From: Amycolatopsis lurida
GTDB taxonomy: Bacteria > Actinomycetota > Actinomycetes > Mycobacteriales > Pseudonocardiaceae
Direction: 5' to 3'
Length of the DNA: 64,000 nucleotides
NCBI RefSeq assembly: GCF_900105055.1
Contig: NZ_FNTA01000004.1
Coordinates: forward strand, 1,302,001-1,366,000
Each line of letters begins with the position of its first letter. Position 1 is the first letter of the stretch. Shown in pieces: positions 46,290-55,318 of the stretch. The position numbers and the translations under genes were made by a program. The notes under the pieces were generated by a model. It saw only the letters and a list, made by a program, of their open reading frames with translations. It was not told the DNA's origin and made no database searches.

Positions 46290-46937
46290 ATGCCAGGGAA
46301 GGCCAAGGCACCCACGAGCGCGAAAGCGCGCAGCGGCAATGGTCTCTCCGCGCTGGGCGGCGAGGAACTCGGCTCCGCGGCACAACGCGACCGGCGGCGC
46401 CGCATCATCGACGCGACCCTCACCCTCGCCGCGAAGGGCGGGTACGACGCGGTCCAGATGCGGGCTGTCGCCGAGAAGGCGGACGTCGCGCTCGGCACGC
46501 TGTACCGCTACTTCCCCTCGAAGATCCACCTGCTGGTTTCCGGGCTGGCCAGGGAATTCGAACGCGCACAGGAGAAACTCGACCGCGCGGCGATTCCCGG
46601 CGAAACCCCGAGCGAGCGGCTGATGTTCGTCCTCGGCCGCAACACCCGGCTGATGCAGCGAGACCCGCACCTGACCGAGGCGATGGTCCGCGCGTTCATG
46701 TTCGCCGACACGACCGCCGCCGCCGAGGTCGAGCAGGTCGGGCGGCTGATGGAGAACATGTTCGCCAAGGCCATGGGCATCGAGGACCCGACCGAGGCCG
46801 ACCGCGACATCTTCCACGTCATCGCCGACGTCTGGATGGCGAACCTGGTCGCCTGGGTGACACGGCGCGCGTCGGCGGCCGATGTCGCGAACCGGCTGGA
46901 GCTGTCGGTGCACCTGCTGCTGGACAAGAACGTCTGA
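46290..46937 (+). CDS. kstR: TetR regulator KstR, master repressor of sterol catabolism
   Basis: 215 aa TetR repressor. The helix-turn-helix segment is VQMRAVAEKADVALGTLYRY and the C-terminal part keeps DVWMANLVAWVTRRASAADV, both as in mycobacterial KstR. The family ligand is an early sterol side-chain CoA ester or 3-oxo-cholestenoate. The ATG at 46290 follows gaaggggga; a GTG at 46257, preceded by gggaggaaa, would add 11 residues and remains possible. The N-terminal tail is longer than in mycobacteria. It should control all six KstR boxes in this window. Confidence 0.93.
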   Translation: MPGKAKAPTSAKARSGNGLSALGGEELGSAAQRDRRRRIIDATLTLAAKGGYDAVQMRAVAEKADVALGTLYRYFPSKIHLLVSGLAREFERAQEKLDRAAIPGETPSERLMFVLGRNTRLMQRDPHLTEAMVRAFMFADTTAAAEVEQVGRLMENMFAKAMGIEDPTEADRDIFHVIADVWMANLVAWVTRRASAADVANRLELSVHLLLDKNV

Positions 46938-46940
46938 AAC

Positions 46941-46986
46941 CTCGTGAGTGGTAAGGACGGTTAGAACCGTCCTTACCACTCACGAG
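46941..46986. terminator. 46-bp near-perfect palindrome between kstR and LLM gene
   Basis: The 22-base arm at 46941-46962, core gtggtaaggacgg, is exactly inverted at 46965-46986 with only two bases between. It sits between convergent 3' ends. Confidence 0.75.
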
Positions 46987-46991
46987 ACGGG

Positions 46992-47981
46992 TCAGGCGGT
47001 CAGCTTCGGCAGCACGTCCCGGCCGAAGGTCTCGATGAACTGGTCTTGGTTCCGGCCCACGTTGTGGATGTAGATCCGGTTGAACCCGGCGTCGACGTAC
47101 TTCTGCAGCGCCGCGCGGTGCACGTCCGGGTCGGACGAGACGACCATCCGGCCCTCGAAGTCCTCACGCCGCACCAGTTTCGCCATCTGCGCGAAGTCGA
47201 ACGGTGAGCGGATGTCGGCCTTCGGGAACTTCATGCCGCCGTTGGGCCACTGGTCGAGCGCGTTGGCCCAGGCCGTCTCGTCGTCCTCGGCCCACGACAG
47301 GTGCACCTGAAGCAGCTTCGGCATCGAGTCCGGGTCCTTGCCCGCCTTCCGCGCGCCGGTGCCGAAGTTGTCGAGGATCCCCGCCAGCTTCTCGATCGAC
47401 GCGCCCGGCGTGATCAGCCCGTCCGCGAGCTCACCGGTCTTGCGTGAGGTGTACGGGCCCGCCGACGCGATGTAGATCGGCGGCGGCTCGTCCGGAAGCG
47501 TCCACAGCCGGGTGGTGTGCAGTTTGAAGAACTCGCCGCTGTGCTTGACGTCCTTGCCGGTGAACAGCTTCCGGATGACCTCGAGCGCCTCGAACATCCG
47601 CCGTACGCGCTCGGGGGCTTCGGGCCAGTAACCGCCGATGATGTGCTCGTTGAGCGCCTCGCCGGAGCCGATGCCGAGCCAGGTCCGGCCCGGATAGGTC
47701 GCCTCCAGCGTGGCCGCGGCCTGCGCGACCATCGACGGATGCAGCCGGAACGACGGGCAGGTCACCCCCGGCCCGAGGTCGCCGGTGGTGTTCTCCGCCA
47801 ACGACGCGAGCACACTCCACACGAACGACGCTTCACCCTGTTGAGGGACCCACGGCTGGAAGTGGTCGGCGGCCATCTGGCCGGAGAATCCGTGCTGTTC
47901 GGCCAGCGCCGCCAGCCGGATCGACTCGCGCGGCGAGAACTGCTCCAGTGCCGCGGCCAAGCCGATTTGAACCTCAGTCAC
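46992..47981 (-). CDS. LLM-class F420-dependent oxidoreductase (Fgd-like subfamily)
   Basis: 329 aa luciferase-like TIM-barrel protein of the TIGR03557-like group related to F420-dependent glucose-6-phosphate dehydrogenase. QMAADHFQPWVPQQGEASFV and WLGIGSGEALNEHI are characteristic. The substrate is unknown and the cofactor F420 is inferred from the family. The start overlaps the stop of the second LLM gene by 4 bases, making a two-gene operon. Confidence 0.85.
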   Translation of the reverse strand: MTEVQIGLAAALEQFSPRESIRLAALAEQHGFSGQMAADHFQPWVPQQGEASFVWSVLASLAENTTGDLGPGVTCPSFRLHPSMVAQAAATLEATYPGRTWLGIGSGEALNEHIIGGYWPEAPERVRRMFEALEVIRKLFTGKDVKHSGEFFKLHTTRLWTLPDEPPPIYIASAGPYTSRKTGELADGLITPGASIEKLAGILDNFGTGARKAGKDPDSMPKLLQVHLSWAEDDETAWANALDQWPNGGMKFPKADIRSPFDFAQMAKLVRREDFEGRMVVSSDPDVHRAALQKYVDAGFNRIYIHNVGRNQDQFIETFGRDVLPKLTA

Positions 47982-48823
47982 GCCTGCTGCCCCTTTCGAA
48001 AACTCTCGGCGACCTTCGCGAACTGGTCGAGTCGTTCCAGTGTCGCCGCTTCGGGCTCGGTCGGCAGGAAGAGCGTCGCCTCGTCGACGCCGCCCTCGGC
48101 GAGCCTGCCCAGCGCGTCCTCCTCCGGAGTGGCGCCGAAGGCGGAGAACGTGATGTCGCTACGGCCCTGGTCGGCCAGCCACTGCCGCGCCCGGCGAAGC
48201 TCCTCCGGCAGGGTGTAGGCGTGCGGCAGCCAGCCGTCGCCGTACTTGGCGATCCGCTCCATCGCCTTCTGCCCGGCGCCGCCGATGTAGATCGGCGGAT
48301 GCGGCTTCTGCACCGGCTTCGGCCACGCGAAGATCGGGTCGAAGTCAACGTGCTCGCCGTGGAATTCGGCCTCGTCCTTCGTCCAGATCTCTTTCAGGGC
48401 CGCGAGTTGCTCGTCGACGAGCGCGCCGCGGGTGCGCGGATCCGTGCCGTGATTGCGCATTTCCTCCCGGTTCCACCCGACGCCGACACCGAAGACGAAC
48501 CGGCCCCGCGAGACCAGGTCCAGCGAAGCGACCTCTTTCGCCGTGTGGATGACGTCGCGCTGCTGCAGCAACGCGACGCCCGTCCCCAGCTTCAGCTTCG
48601 ACGTGGCCCCGGCGGCCGCCGTCAGCGCGACGAACGGGTCGAGGGTCCGGTAGTACACGTGCGGCAGCTCGCCACCGCCCGGATACGGCGTTTCCCGGCT
48701 GACCGGGATATGCGAATGCTCCGCGATGTGGAGCGAGCTGAACCCGCGCTCTTCGGCGGCCGCGGCGAGGACGTCCGGCCTGATGCCTTCATCGGTGATG
48801 AAGGTGGCGATTCCGATCTCCAT
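47978..48823 (-). CDS. LLM-class F420-dependent oxidoreductase
   Basis: 281 aa luciferase-like protein of the TIGR03619-like group: LHIAEHSHIPVSRETPYPGG near the N-terminus, then GRFVFGVGVGWNREEMRNHG. It is expected to use F420 or FMN; substrate unknown. The ATG at 48823 is preferred; a TTG three codons upstream is possible. First gene of the pair, 42 bases after the icmF stop on the same strand, so read-through from icmF is possible. Confidence 0.85.
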   Translation of the reverse strand: MEIGIATFITDEGIRPDVLAAAAEERGFSSLHIAEHSHIPVSRETPYPGGGELPHVYYRTLDPFVALTAAAGATSKLKLGTGVALLQQRDVIHTAKEVASLDLVSRGRFVFGVGVGWNREEMRNHGTDPRTRGALVDEQLAALKEIWTKDEAEFHGEHVDFDPIFAWPKPVQKPHPPIYIGGAGQKAMERIAKYGDGWLPHAYTLPEELRRARQWLADQGRSDITFSAFGATPEEDALGRLAEGGVDEATLFLPTEPEAATLERLDQFAKVAESFRKGQQA

Positions 48824-48865
48824 GTCCGGCAACTACCCGGACACGCACCGCGATATTCCCGCCCG

Positions 48866-51800
48866 CTAGACGTTACGCCGGTACTGCCCGCCCACCTCGA
48901 AGAACGCCTCGGTGATCTGGCCGAGGGAGCACACCCGCGCCGCGTCCATCAGGACACCGAACAGGTTTCCGCCCCGGGTCGCGGCCTCGCGCAGCGTCTT
49001 GAGCGCGACCTGCGCCTCGGCCTGGTGCCTGCGCTGGAAGTCCTCGAGCCGCTCCAGCTGCGAGCGCTTCTCGTCCTCGGTCGCCCGCGCGAGTTCGACC
49101 TCGACGTCGTCCTCCCCGCCGTTCGGGTTGCGGAAGGTGTTGACGCCGATGATCGGCAGCGTGCCGTCGTGCTTCTGGCGTTCGTAGAGGATCGACTCGT
49201 CCTGGATCTTGCCGCGCTGGTAGCCGGTCTCCATCGCACCGAGGACACCGCCGCGTTCGGAGATCCGGTCGAACTCCAGCAGCACGGCCTCTTCGACCAG
49301 ATCGGTCAGCTCGTCGATGATGAACGAGCCCTGCAACGGGTTCTCGTTCTTCGACAGGCCCCACTCCTTGTTGATGATCATCTGGATGGCCATCGCGCGC
49401 CGCACCGAGCTCTCCGACGGCGTCGTGATCGCCTCGTCGAAGGCGTTGGTGTGCAAGGAGTTCGCGTTGTCGTACAGCGCGCACAGCGCCTGCAGTGTGG
49501 TGCGGATGTCGTTGAAGCTCATCTCCTGCGCGTGCAGCGACCGGCCGGAGGTCTGCACGTGGTACTTGAGCTTCTGCGAGCGCTCGTTGGCGCCGTAGCG
49601 CTCCCGCATCGCGACCGCCCAGATCCGGCGCGCGACCCGGCCCAGCACCGAGTACTCGGCGTCCATGCCGTTGGAGAAGAAGAACGACAGGTTCGGCGCG
49701 AAGTCGTCGATGTTCATCCCGCGCGCGAGGTAGCTCTCGACGTAGGTGAAACCGTTCGACAGGGTGAACGCCAGCTGCGAGATCGGGTTCGCCCCGGCCT
49801 CGGCGATGTGATAGCCGGAGATCGACACGGAGTAGAAGTTCCGGACGCCGTGCTCGATGAACCATTCCTGGATGTCGGCCATCATGCGCAGGCTGAACTC
49901 GGTGGAGAAGATGCAGGTGTTCTGCCCCTGGTCCTCCTTGAGGATGTCCGCCTGCACGGTGCCGCGGACGTTGCGCAGCGCCCATTCGCGCAGTTCGGCG
50001 GCCTCGGTTTCGGACGGCTCGCGGCCGTGCTCGGCCTTGAACGCCGCCATCCGCTGGTCGATCGCGGTGTTGAGGAAGAACGCGAGGATCGTCGGCGCCG
50101 GCCCGTTGATCGTCATCGACACCGAGGTGCTCGGTGAGGTCAGGTCGAAGCCGTCGTAGAGCACCTCCATGTCCTCCAGCGTCGCGATGGAGACGCCCGA
50201 GGTGCCGACCTTGCCGTAGATGTCGGGGCGGGTGTGCGGGTCGTGCCCGTACAGCGTCACCGAGTCGAAGGCGGTCGAAAGGCGCTTCGCGTCGGAGTCG
50301 GCCGACAGGAGCTTGAACCGCTTGTTGGTGCGGAACGGGTCACCCTCGCCGGCGAACATGCGCGCCGGGTCCTCACCCTCGCGCTTGAACGGGAAAACGC
50401 CCGCGGTGTAAGGGAAGTACCCGGGAAGGTGCTCGCGGCGCAGGAACGACAGCAGCTCGCCGGATTCGGTGTAGCGCGGCAACGCCACCCGCGGGATCCG
50501 GTTGCCGGAGAGCGTGTCGCGCCAGAGCTGGGTGTGCAGTTCCTTGTCGCGGATCTTCACGACCAGCTCGTCGGCACGGTAGGACTCGGCCAGTTCCTGG
50601 AAGCGGGCCAGCAGATTCGCCGACTCACCGTCCACATCGGACTCGGCGGCGGCGAGCAGGCCGTCGAGCGCGTCGGTGCTCGCGTCAACGGCGGCCAGCG
50701 CCTCCTTGGCGGCGGCGAGGTGCTCGCGTTTGCGCAGCGCGGCGACCTGCTGCTCGGTCTTGGCGTGGTAGCCGCGGACGGTCTCGGAGATCTCCGCGAG
50801 ATAGCGCGTCCGGTTGGCCGGGATGATCGTGCTGGCGTCGGTGGACACCTTGCCCTCGACCTTCGGGAGCACCCCGGCCGAGACGGTCAGGCCACGCTCG
50901 GCGAGAGTGTCGCGCAGGTGCTGGTACAGCGCGGTGACGCCGTCGTCGTTGAACTTCGCGGCGCTGGTGCCGTAGACCGGCATGTCCTCGGGCGAGGAGC
51001 TGAACGCTTCGCGGTTGCGCACAAGCTGGCGCGCGACGTCGCGGCGGGCGTCTTCGGCGCCGCGGCGCTCGAACTTGTTGATCGCCACCGCGTCGGCGAA
51101 GTCGAGCATGTCGATCTTCTCCAGCTGCGACGCCGCGCCGAACTCGGGCGTCATGACGTACAGCGACTGGTCCACGTAGTCGACGATGCCGGCGTCACCC
51201 TGGCCGATACCGGGCGTCTCGACGATCACGAGATCGAACCCGGCGGCCTTGCACGCGAGGATGGACTCGGAGAGGCCGGTGGGGATCTCGCCGCTGGTGG
51301 TCCGTGTGGCGAGCGAACGGAAGTAGACCGGGCTGCCGTCGAGACAGTTCATCCGGATGCGGTCGCCGAGCAACGCTCCCCCGCCCTTGCGGCGCGACGG
51401 GTCGACGGCGAGCACGGCGATGCGGAGCTTGTCCTCCTGGTCCAGCCGGAACCGGCGGATCAGTTCGTCGGTGAGCGACGACTTACCGGAACCACCCGTC
51501 CCGGTGATGCCGAGGACCGGCACCGTCCGCGACTTGGCGGCCTCGGTGATCTTGGCGAGCGCGTCCTGCGGCAGCGCCTCGCGCTGAAGCTGCGTGATGA
51601 CCCGGGACAGCGCCGGAATGTCCCCGGAAAGCAGTTTGTCCAGCGAGCCGGGCGACTGCGCGGACAGGTCCGTGTCGCAGGCCTTGATCATCAGGTTGAT
51701 CATGCCGGGGAGGCCCATCTCGTAGCCGTCCTCCGGCGAGAAGATCCGCGCCACGCCCCGCGAGTGCAGCAGGTCGATCTCCTCGCGGACGATGACCCCG

Positions 51801-52102
51801 CCGCCGCCGCCGAACACCTTGATGTGACCCGCGCCGCGCTCGTTGAGCAACTCGACCAGGTAGCTGAAGTACTCGACGTGCCCACCCTGGTAGGCGCTGA
51901 TGGCCACACCCTGGACATCCTCGGCGATGGCCGCGGTGGCGACCTCGTCGACCGACCGGTTGTGCCCGAGGTGCACGACCTCCGCGCCCTGCGACTGCAG
52001 GATGCGCCGCATGATGTTGATGGACGCGTCGTGCCCGTCGAAGAGGCTCGACGCCGTCACGAAGCGAACAGGGTTCACGGGCCGGTGCAGGTCGCTGGTC
52101 AT
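48866..52102 (-). CDS. icmF: Fused isobutyryl-CoA mutase IcmF
   Basis: 1078 aa adenosylcobalamin enzyme that interconverts isobutyryl-CoA and butyryl-CoA. Three parts are in one chain. An N-terminal B12-binding domain has the lower-ligand motif FDGHDASINI (22-30). A MeaI-type GTPase chaperone follows, with P-loop GTGGSGKSS at 201-209 and NKFERRGAEDA near 342. The large mutase barrel occupies the C-terminal half. Normal length for IcmF. The ribosome site ggaggg touches the ATG, so translation may start a few codons later. It could also help process branched or short CoA esters, but no KstR site precedes it. Confidence 0.93.
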   Translation of the reverse strand: MTSDLHRPVNPVRFVTASSLFDGHDASINIMRRILQSQGAEVVHLGHNRSVDEVATAAIAEDVQGVAISAYQGGHVEYFSYLVELLNERGAGHIKVFGGGGGVIVREEIDLLHSRGVARIFSPEDGYEMGLPGMINLMIKACDTDLSAQSPGSLDKLLSGDIPALSRVITQLQREALPQDALAKITEAAKSRTVPVLGITGTGGSGKSSLTDELIRRFRLDQEDKLRIAVLAVDPSRRKGGGALLGDRIRMNCLDGSPVYFRSLATRTTSGEIPTGLSESILACKAAGFDLVIVETPGIGQGDAGIVDYVDQSLYVMTPEFGAASQLEKIDMLDFADAVAINKFERRGAEDARRDVARQLVRNREAFSSSPEDMPVYGTSAAKFNDDGVTALYQHLRDTLAERGLTVSAGVLPKVEGKVSTDASTIIPANRTRYLAEISETVRGYHAKTEQQVAALRKREHLAAAKEALAAVDASTDALDGLLAAAESDVDGESANLLARFQELAESYRADELVVKIRDKELHTQLWRDTLSGNRIPRVALPRYTESGELLSFLRREHLPGYFPYTAGVFPFKREGEDPARMFAGEGDPFRTNKRFKLLSADSDAKRLSTAFDSVTLYGHDPHTRPDIYGKVGTSGVSIATLEDMEVLYDGFDLTSPSTSVSMTINGPAPTILAFFLNTAIDQRMAAFKAEHGREPSETEAAELREWALRNVRGTVQADILKEDQGQNTCIFSTEFSLRMMADIQEWFIEHGVRNFYSVSISGYHIAEAGANPISQLAFTLSNGFTYVESYLARGMNIDDFAPNLSFFFSNGMDAEYSVLGRVARRIWAVAMRERYGANERSQKLKYHVQTSGRSLHAQEMSFNDIRTTLQALCALYDNANSLHTNAFDEAITTPSESSVRRAMAIQMIINKEWGLSKNENPLQGSFIIDELTDLVEEAVLLEFDRISERGGVLGAMETGYQRGKIQDESILYERQKHDGTLPIIGVNTFRNPNGGEDDVEVELARATEDEKRSQLERLEDFQRRHQAEAQVALKTLREAATRGGNLFGVLMDAARVCSLGQITEAFFEVGGQYRRNV

Positions 52103-52172
52103 CCCTCCAAAATACTTGGACTTCCTACTGTTTTAAACCCATCCACTCGCGTGATGGCGCTCTCACTCGCCC

Positions 52173-52216
52173 TTGACAGATCGACTGGCACCAGTATATT
52201 CAACCGCAGGGTTAAA
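52173..52216 (+). promoter_or_regulatory. Sigma-70-type promoter with overlapping ArsR operator
   Basis: ttgaca (52173-52178), a 16-base spacer and tatatt (52195-52200) form a near-consensus promoter. ttcaaccgcagggttaaa (52199-52216), an imperfect palindrome, begins at its -10 end and probably binds the ArsR protein encoded downstream. Confidence 0.65.
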
Positions 52217-52237
52217 CAACCGATTGATTGAGCAGCG

Positions 52238-52576
52238 ATGACCACTGATCAGCTCAGCGCCACGTTCGCCGCACTGGCGGACCCCACCCGGCGGGCGATC
52301 CTCGCCCGGCTGGCCACCGGCGAAGCCAGCGTCAACGAGCTGGCCGAACCGTTTCCGGTCAGCCTCCAAGCCATCTCCAAACATCTCAAGGTCCTCGAGC
52401 GCGCGGGCTTGATCAGCCGGAGCCGGACCGCGCAATGGCGGCCCTGCCGGCTGGAGGCCGCGCCGCTCGGCGACGTCTCCGAGTGGGTCGAGCGGTACCG
52501 GCGCTTCTGGGAAGGCGGTTTCGACCGCATGGAAGAACATCTCGCGGAACTGAGGAAAGGCGAACACCATGACTGA
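52238..52576 (+). CDS. ArsR-family winged-helix regulator
   Basis: 112 aa. The helix-turn-helix is in ASVNELAEPFPVSLQAISKHLKVLERAGLI. No cysteine pair for metal binding is present (its single Cys is in WRPCRLE), so it belongs to the non-metal ArsR group often paired with SRPBCC or DUF899 proteins. The end overlaps the DUF899 gene by 8 bases. Autoregulation through the palindrome at its promoter is likely. Confidence 0.88.
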   Translation: MTTDQLSATFAALADPTRRAILARLATGEASVNELAEPFPVSLQAISKHLKVLERAGLISRSRTAQWRPCRLEAAPLGDVSEWVERYRRFWEGGFDRMEEHLAELRKGEHHD

Positions 52577-53222
52577 GACCGTCACCCTGCCGGAAGTCGT
52601 CTCGGCAGGCGACTGGCAGATCGCCCGAGACGCGTTGCTGGCCAAGGAAAAGGAGCTCACCCGCGCCGCGGACGCGATCGCCGCCGAGCGGCGGCGGCTG
52701 CCGATGGTCCGCTTCGACAGCTCATATGAGTTCGACGGGCCCCAGGGCCGGGTCACTCTCCTCGACCTGTTCGAGGGGCGGCGGCAGCTGATCGTCTACC
52801 ACTTCATGCTCGCCCCCGGGCAGAAGGCGGGCTGCCCTGGCTGCTCCATGCTCGTGGACAACATCGGCCACCTCGCGCACCTGCACGCCCGCGACACCAC
52901 GCTGTACGTGGTCGCGCCGGCGACCCTGCCCGAGATCGAGCGGTACAAGGAGCGGATGGGCTGGACCGTCCCGTGGGTCTCGACCGTCGGCGGCTTCAAC
53001 CCGGCCTGCGGCATCGACGGCGGGTTCGGCGTCAGTGTCTTCCTGCGCGACGGCGACGACGTGTTCCGGACGTACTTCACCACCGGCCGCGGCGGGGACC
53101 AGCTGGTCGGGACGCTGCGCTACCTCGACCTGACGCCGCTCGGGCGGCAGGAGGCCTGGGAGGAGTCCGGCCGCGGGACCGACGGCCCCGGGCACTGGTG
53201 GAAGCGGCACGACGAGTACTGA
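52569..53222 (+). CDS. DUF899 thioredoxin-like protein
   Basis: 217 aa. Thioredoxin-like fold of the DUF899 family; the expected active-site region is MLAPGQKAGCPGCSMLVDNI, with a C-x2-C at about 89-92. DGPGHWWKRHDEY is the family's C-terminal signature. Activity unknown; possibly a redox or dehalogenation role. Co-translated with the ArsR regulator, so expression is ligand-controlled. A very strong hairpin follows 8 bases after the stop. Confidence 0.85.
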   Translation: MTETVTLPEVVSAGDWQIARDALLAKEKELTRAADAIAAERRRLPMVRFDSSYEFDGPQGRVTLLDLFEGRRQLIVYHFMLAPGQKAGCPGCSMLVDNIGHLAHLHARDTTLYVVAPATLPEIERYKERMGWTVPWVSTVGGFNPACGIDGGFGVSVFLRDGDDVFRTYFTTGRGGDQLVGTLRYLDLTPLGRQEAWEESGRGTDGPGHWWKRHDEY

Positions 53223-53230
53223 GCCCCTCT

Positions 53231-53293
53231 CCTCCGCAATTCGTCACCTACTTGCGGGGAAGCGCACCGCAAGTAGGTGACGAATTGCGGAGG
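53231..53293. terminator. Perfect 27-bp hairpin after DUF899
   Basis: The arm 53231-53257 (core gcaattcgtcacctacttgc) is exactly inverted at 53267-53293 around a 9-base loop. No T-tract. Longest perfect stem in the window. The remainder to 53377 holds only the leader of the next gene. Confidence 0.75.
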
Positions 53294-53377
53294 GGCGATG
53301 TCGAGAACCCAGCGGCCGCTCCGACCCCTCGGTGTCCGGCGCCCGGAAGGCGGGCGCCACACCGGAGGGATCAAGCC

Positions 53378-53935
53378 ATGCGCAAGCTCGTCTACGCCGT
53401 CCACACCTCGCTCGACGGCCGCATCGAAGGCCCGGGCGGCGAGTTCGATTGGGCCGAGATGGGCCCGGAGCTGTCGGCCCACTCCCAGGAGCTCACCGAC
53501 CGCGCCGACACCCTCCTCTACGGACGGCGGGTTTGGGACATGATGTCGTCGTACTGGCCGCAGGCGGAGGAGATCTCGGACCACCCGCACGACCTCGAGT
53601 ACGCGCCGATCTGGCGGAAGTCGCCGAAGATCGTCTTCTCCCGGACGCTGGAGGAGGCGGACTGGAACACCGAGGTGATCGGCGGCGACCTCGCCGCACG
53701 CGTGGCCGAACTCAAGGACAGGCCCGGTAAGGATCTGCTGCTGATGGGCGGGGCCGAACTGGCCACCGCGGTCGCCGACCACGGACTGGTCGACGAGTTC
53801 CACATCGTCGTGCACCCGGTGGTGCTCGGCGGCGGCAAGCAGGTGTTCGGCGGCGGCGTGCGCACGGACCTGCGGCTGACCGGCACCCGGACGATGGACG
53901 GGCGCGCGGTACTGCTGACCTACGAAAAGAGGTGA
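53378..53935 (+). CDS. RibD C-terminal/dihydrofolate reductase-like protein
   Basis: 185 aa NADPH-binding reductase domain found in RibD and DHFR. LVYAVHTSLDGRIEGPGGEFDW starts the domain; YGRRVWDMM and LLMGGAELATAVADHGLVDE bind NADPH. Stand-alone members have no assigned substrate. The ATG at 53378 follows ggagggatcaagcc. The stop codon lies in the stem of the next terminator. Confidence 0.85.
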   Translation: MRKLVYAVHTSLDGRIEGPGGEFDWAEMGPELSAHSQELTDRADTLLYGRRVWDMMSSYWPQAEEISDHPHDLEYAPIWRKSPKIVFSRTLEEADWNTEVIGGDLAARVAELKDRPGKDLLLMGGAELATAVADHGLVDEFHIVVHPVVLGGGKQVFGGGVRTDLRLTGTRTMDGRAVLLTYEKR

Positions 53936-53979
53936 ATCCTGGGCGGCAGCCCCTACGCTGCCGCCGTCAGGTTCACCTC
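53929..53979. terminator. Two-way terminator covering both stop codons
   Basis: gaggtgaa at 53929 pairs with ttcacctc at 53972-53979, followed inwards by cctg/cagg and ggcggcag/ctgccgcc. It includes the stop codons of the RibD-like gene and of cvnD. Confidence 0.75.
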
Positions 53980-54584
53980 GCGTTGCTCGCGCGCAAGGCG
54001 ATCCACTGCCGCATCGCGTACTCGACCAGCGTGATCAGCGTCTGCTTCGTCGACTCCCGTTCCCGGGCGTCGCAGCGGACGATCGGGATGTTCGGGTCGA
54101 TCGACAGCGCTTCCCGCACGTCGTTGATGTCGTGCTCGAGGATGCCGTCGAAGGTGTTCACCCCGACGATGTAGGGCAGGCCCCGGTCCTCGAAGAAGTC
54201 GATCGGCGCGAACGAGTCGGCCAGCCGTCGCGTGTCGGCCAGCACCACGGCGCCGATCGCGCCGCGGACGAGGTCGTCCCACATGAACCAGAACCGCTGC
54301 TGCCCGGGTGTGCCGAACAGGTAGAGGATCAGGTCCGCGTCCAGGGAGACCCGGCCGAAGTCCATCGCGACCGTGGTGGTCGACTTGTTGGGCGTCTGGT
54401 CGAGGTTGTCGATCCCCCGACTGGCGTCCGTCATCATCGCCTCGGTGGTGAGCGGGACGATCTCCGACACCGAACCGACGAAGGTCGTCTTACCCGCACC
54501 GAAGCCACCCGCCACGACGATCTTCGCGGATGTCATGGTCGGGGGCGCGGTTTCCCGCGGTGCCTTAAAGCCGACGGAGTCCAC
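53973..54584 (-). CDS. cvnD: Conservon small GTPase CvnD
   Basis: 203 aa Ras/MglA-like GTPase. G1 is GGFGAGKT (26-33), G3 is FGTPGQ (90-95) and G4 is in GVNTFD. GTPase switch of the membrane-associated conservon complex with CvnA, B and C; in Streptomyces these complexes influence development and secondary metabolism. The GTG at 54584 is preceded by gaaaggg within the end of cvnC, which it overlaps by 20 bases. Last gene of cvnABCD. Confidence 0.93.
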   Translation of the reverse strand: MDSVGFKAPRETAPPTMTSAKIVVAGGFGAGKTTFVGSVSEIVPLTTEAMMTDASRGIDNLDQTPNKSTTTVAMDFGRVSLDADLILYLFGTPGQQRFWFMWDDLVRGAIGAVVLADTRRLADSFAPIDFFEDRGLPYIVGVNTFDGILEHDINDVREALSIDPNIPIVRCDARERESTKQTLITLVEYAMRQWIALRASNAR

Positions 54585-55311
54585 TCAAAACCCTTTCCAT
54601 CAACACCAGATGTGCCTCGGCGCCGTCATTGCCCGAAATCGTCTTGTGCACGCTGACCAGCCCCGCGTCCGCCGCGTCGCTGATCAGCACGCGTGCCACA
54701 CCCAGCGGTACGCGCAGGGTCGCCGCGATCTCGGCGACCGAACGCGGGGTGCGGCACTCCTCGATGATCGAAACGCACTCGATCTGGTCCGCGGCGATCG
54801 CGGGGAGGCTACCCGAGTCGACGTGGTCCTTGGTGGAGATGAGGGTCTCCAGCTCGAGAGCGTAGTTCGCCTTGGTCCGGCCCCCGGTGAGGGCATAGGG
54901 ACGGACGATCGCCGTCTCTTCCAGCGGTGACGGCGCCTGCTCGAAGACGGCGGGCATGATGAACTCGCCGCTGGGCGGGCCCGGGTCGAAAAGACCACCT
55001 GGTCTCGGCCCGACGGCACCTGCGCCGCTGTCGGGTGGAGAAGCAAGTGAGGTCACGCGGTCTCCTTGATCGGTCGGCTGCGGGACTGCCGATTCCCCGG
55101 CGGCGGGTGTTCCGCCCGCCTGGGAATCCTGAGGGTGCTTGTTCTTTTTGCGCTTCCGACGACCACGTCCCGAATCCAGGGTGAAGCCGTTCAGGACGTC
55201 GGCGAAGGTGCCGTCGTCCCGTGAACCGGCAGCATGGCCGGCCCCCGCGTGCGGAGGCTGGTGTTCACCCGTCCCCGGCGGTTCGCCGAAGGATCCGGAC
55301 CCGGTGCTCAT
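54565..55311 (-). CDS. cvnC: Conservon protein CvnC (DUF742)
   Basis: 248 aa. The conserved DUF742 domain occupies the C-terminal half (about 125-248; RPYALTGGRTKANYALELETLI, RVPLGVARVLISDAADAGLV). The N-terminal half is low-complexity, rich in Gly, Pro and a basic patch RGRRKRKKNKH. DUF742 has a winged-helix-like core and is thought to contact CvnB or CvnD. It follows cvnB after 7 bases. Confidence 0.92.
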   Translation of the reverse strand: MSTGSGSFGEPPGTGEHQPPHAGAGHAAGSRDDGTFADVLNGFTLDSGRGRRKRKKNKHPQDSQAGGTPAAGESAVPQPTDQGDRVTSLASPPDSGAGAVGPRPGGLFDPGPPSGEFIMPAVFEQAPSPLEETAIVRPYALTGGRTKANYALELETLISTKDHVDSGSLPAIAADQIECVSIIEECRTPRSVAEIAATLRVPLGVARVLISDAADAGLVSVHKTISGNDGAEAHLVLMERVLSGLRRL

Positions 55312-55318
55312 CGGGACA

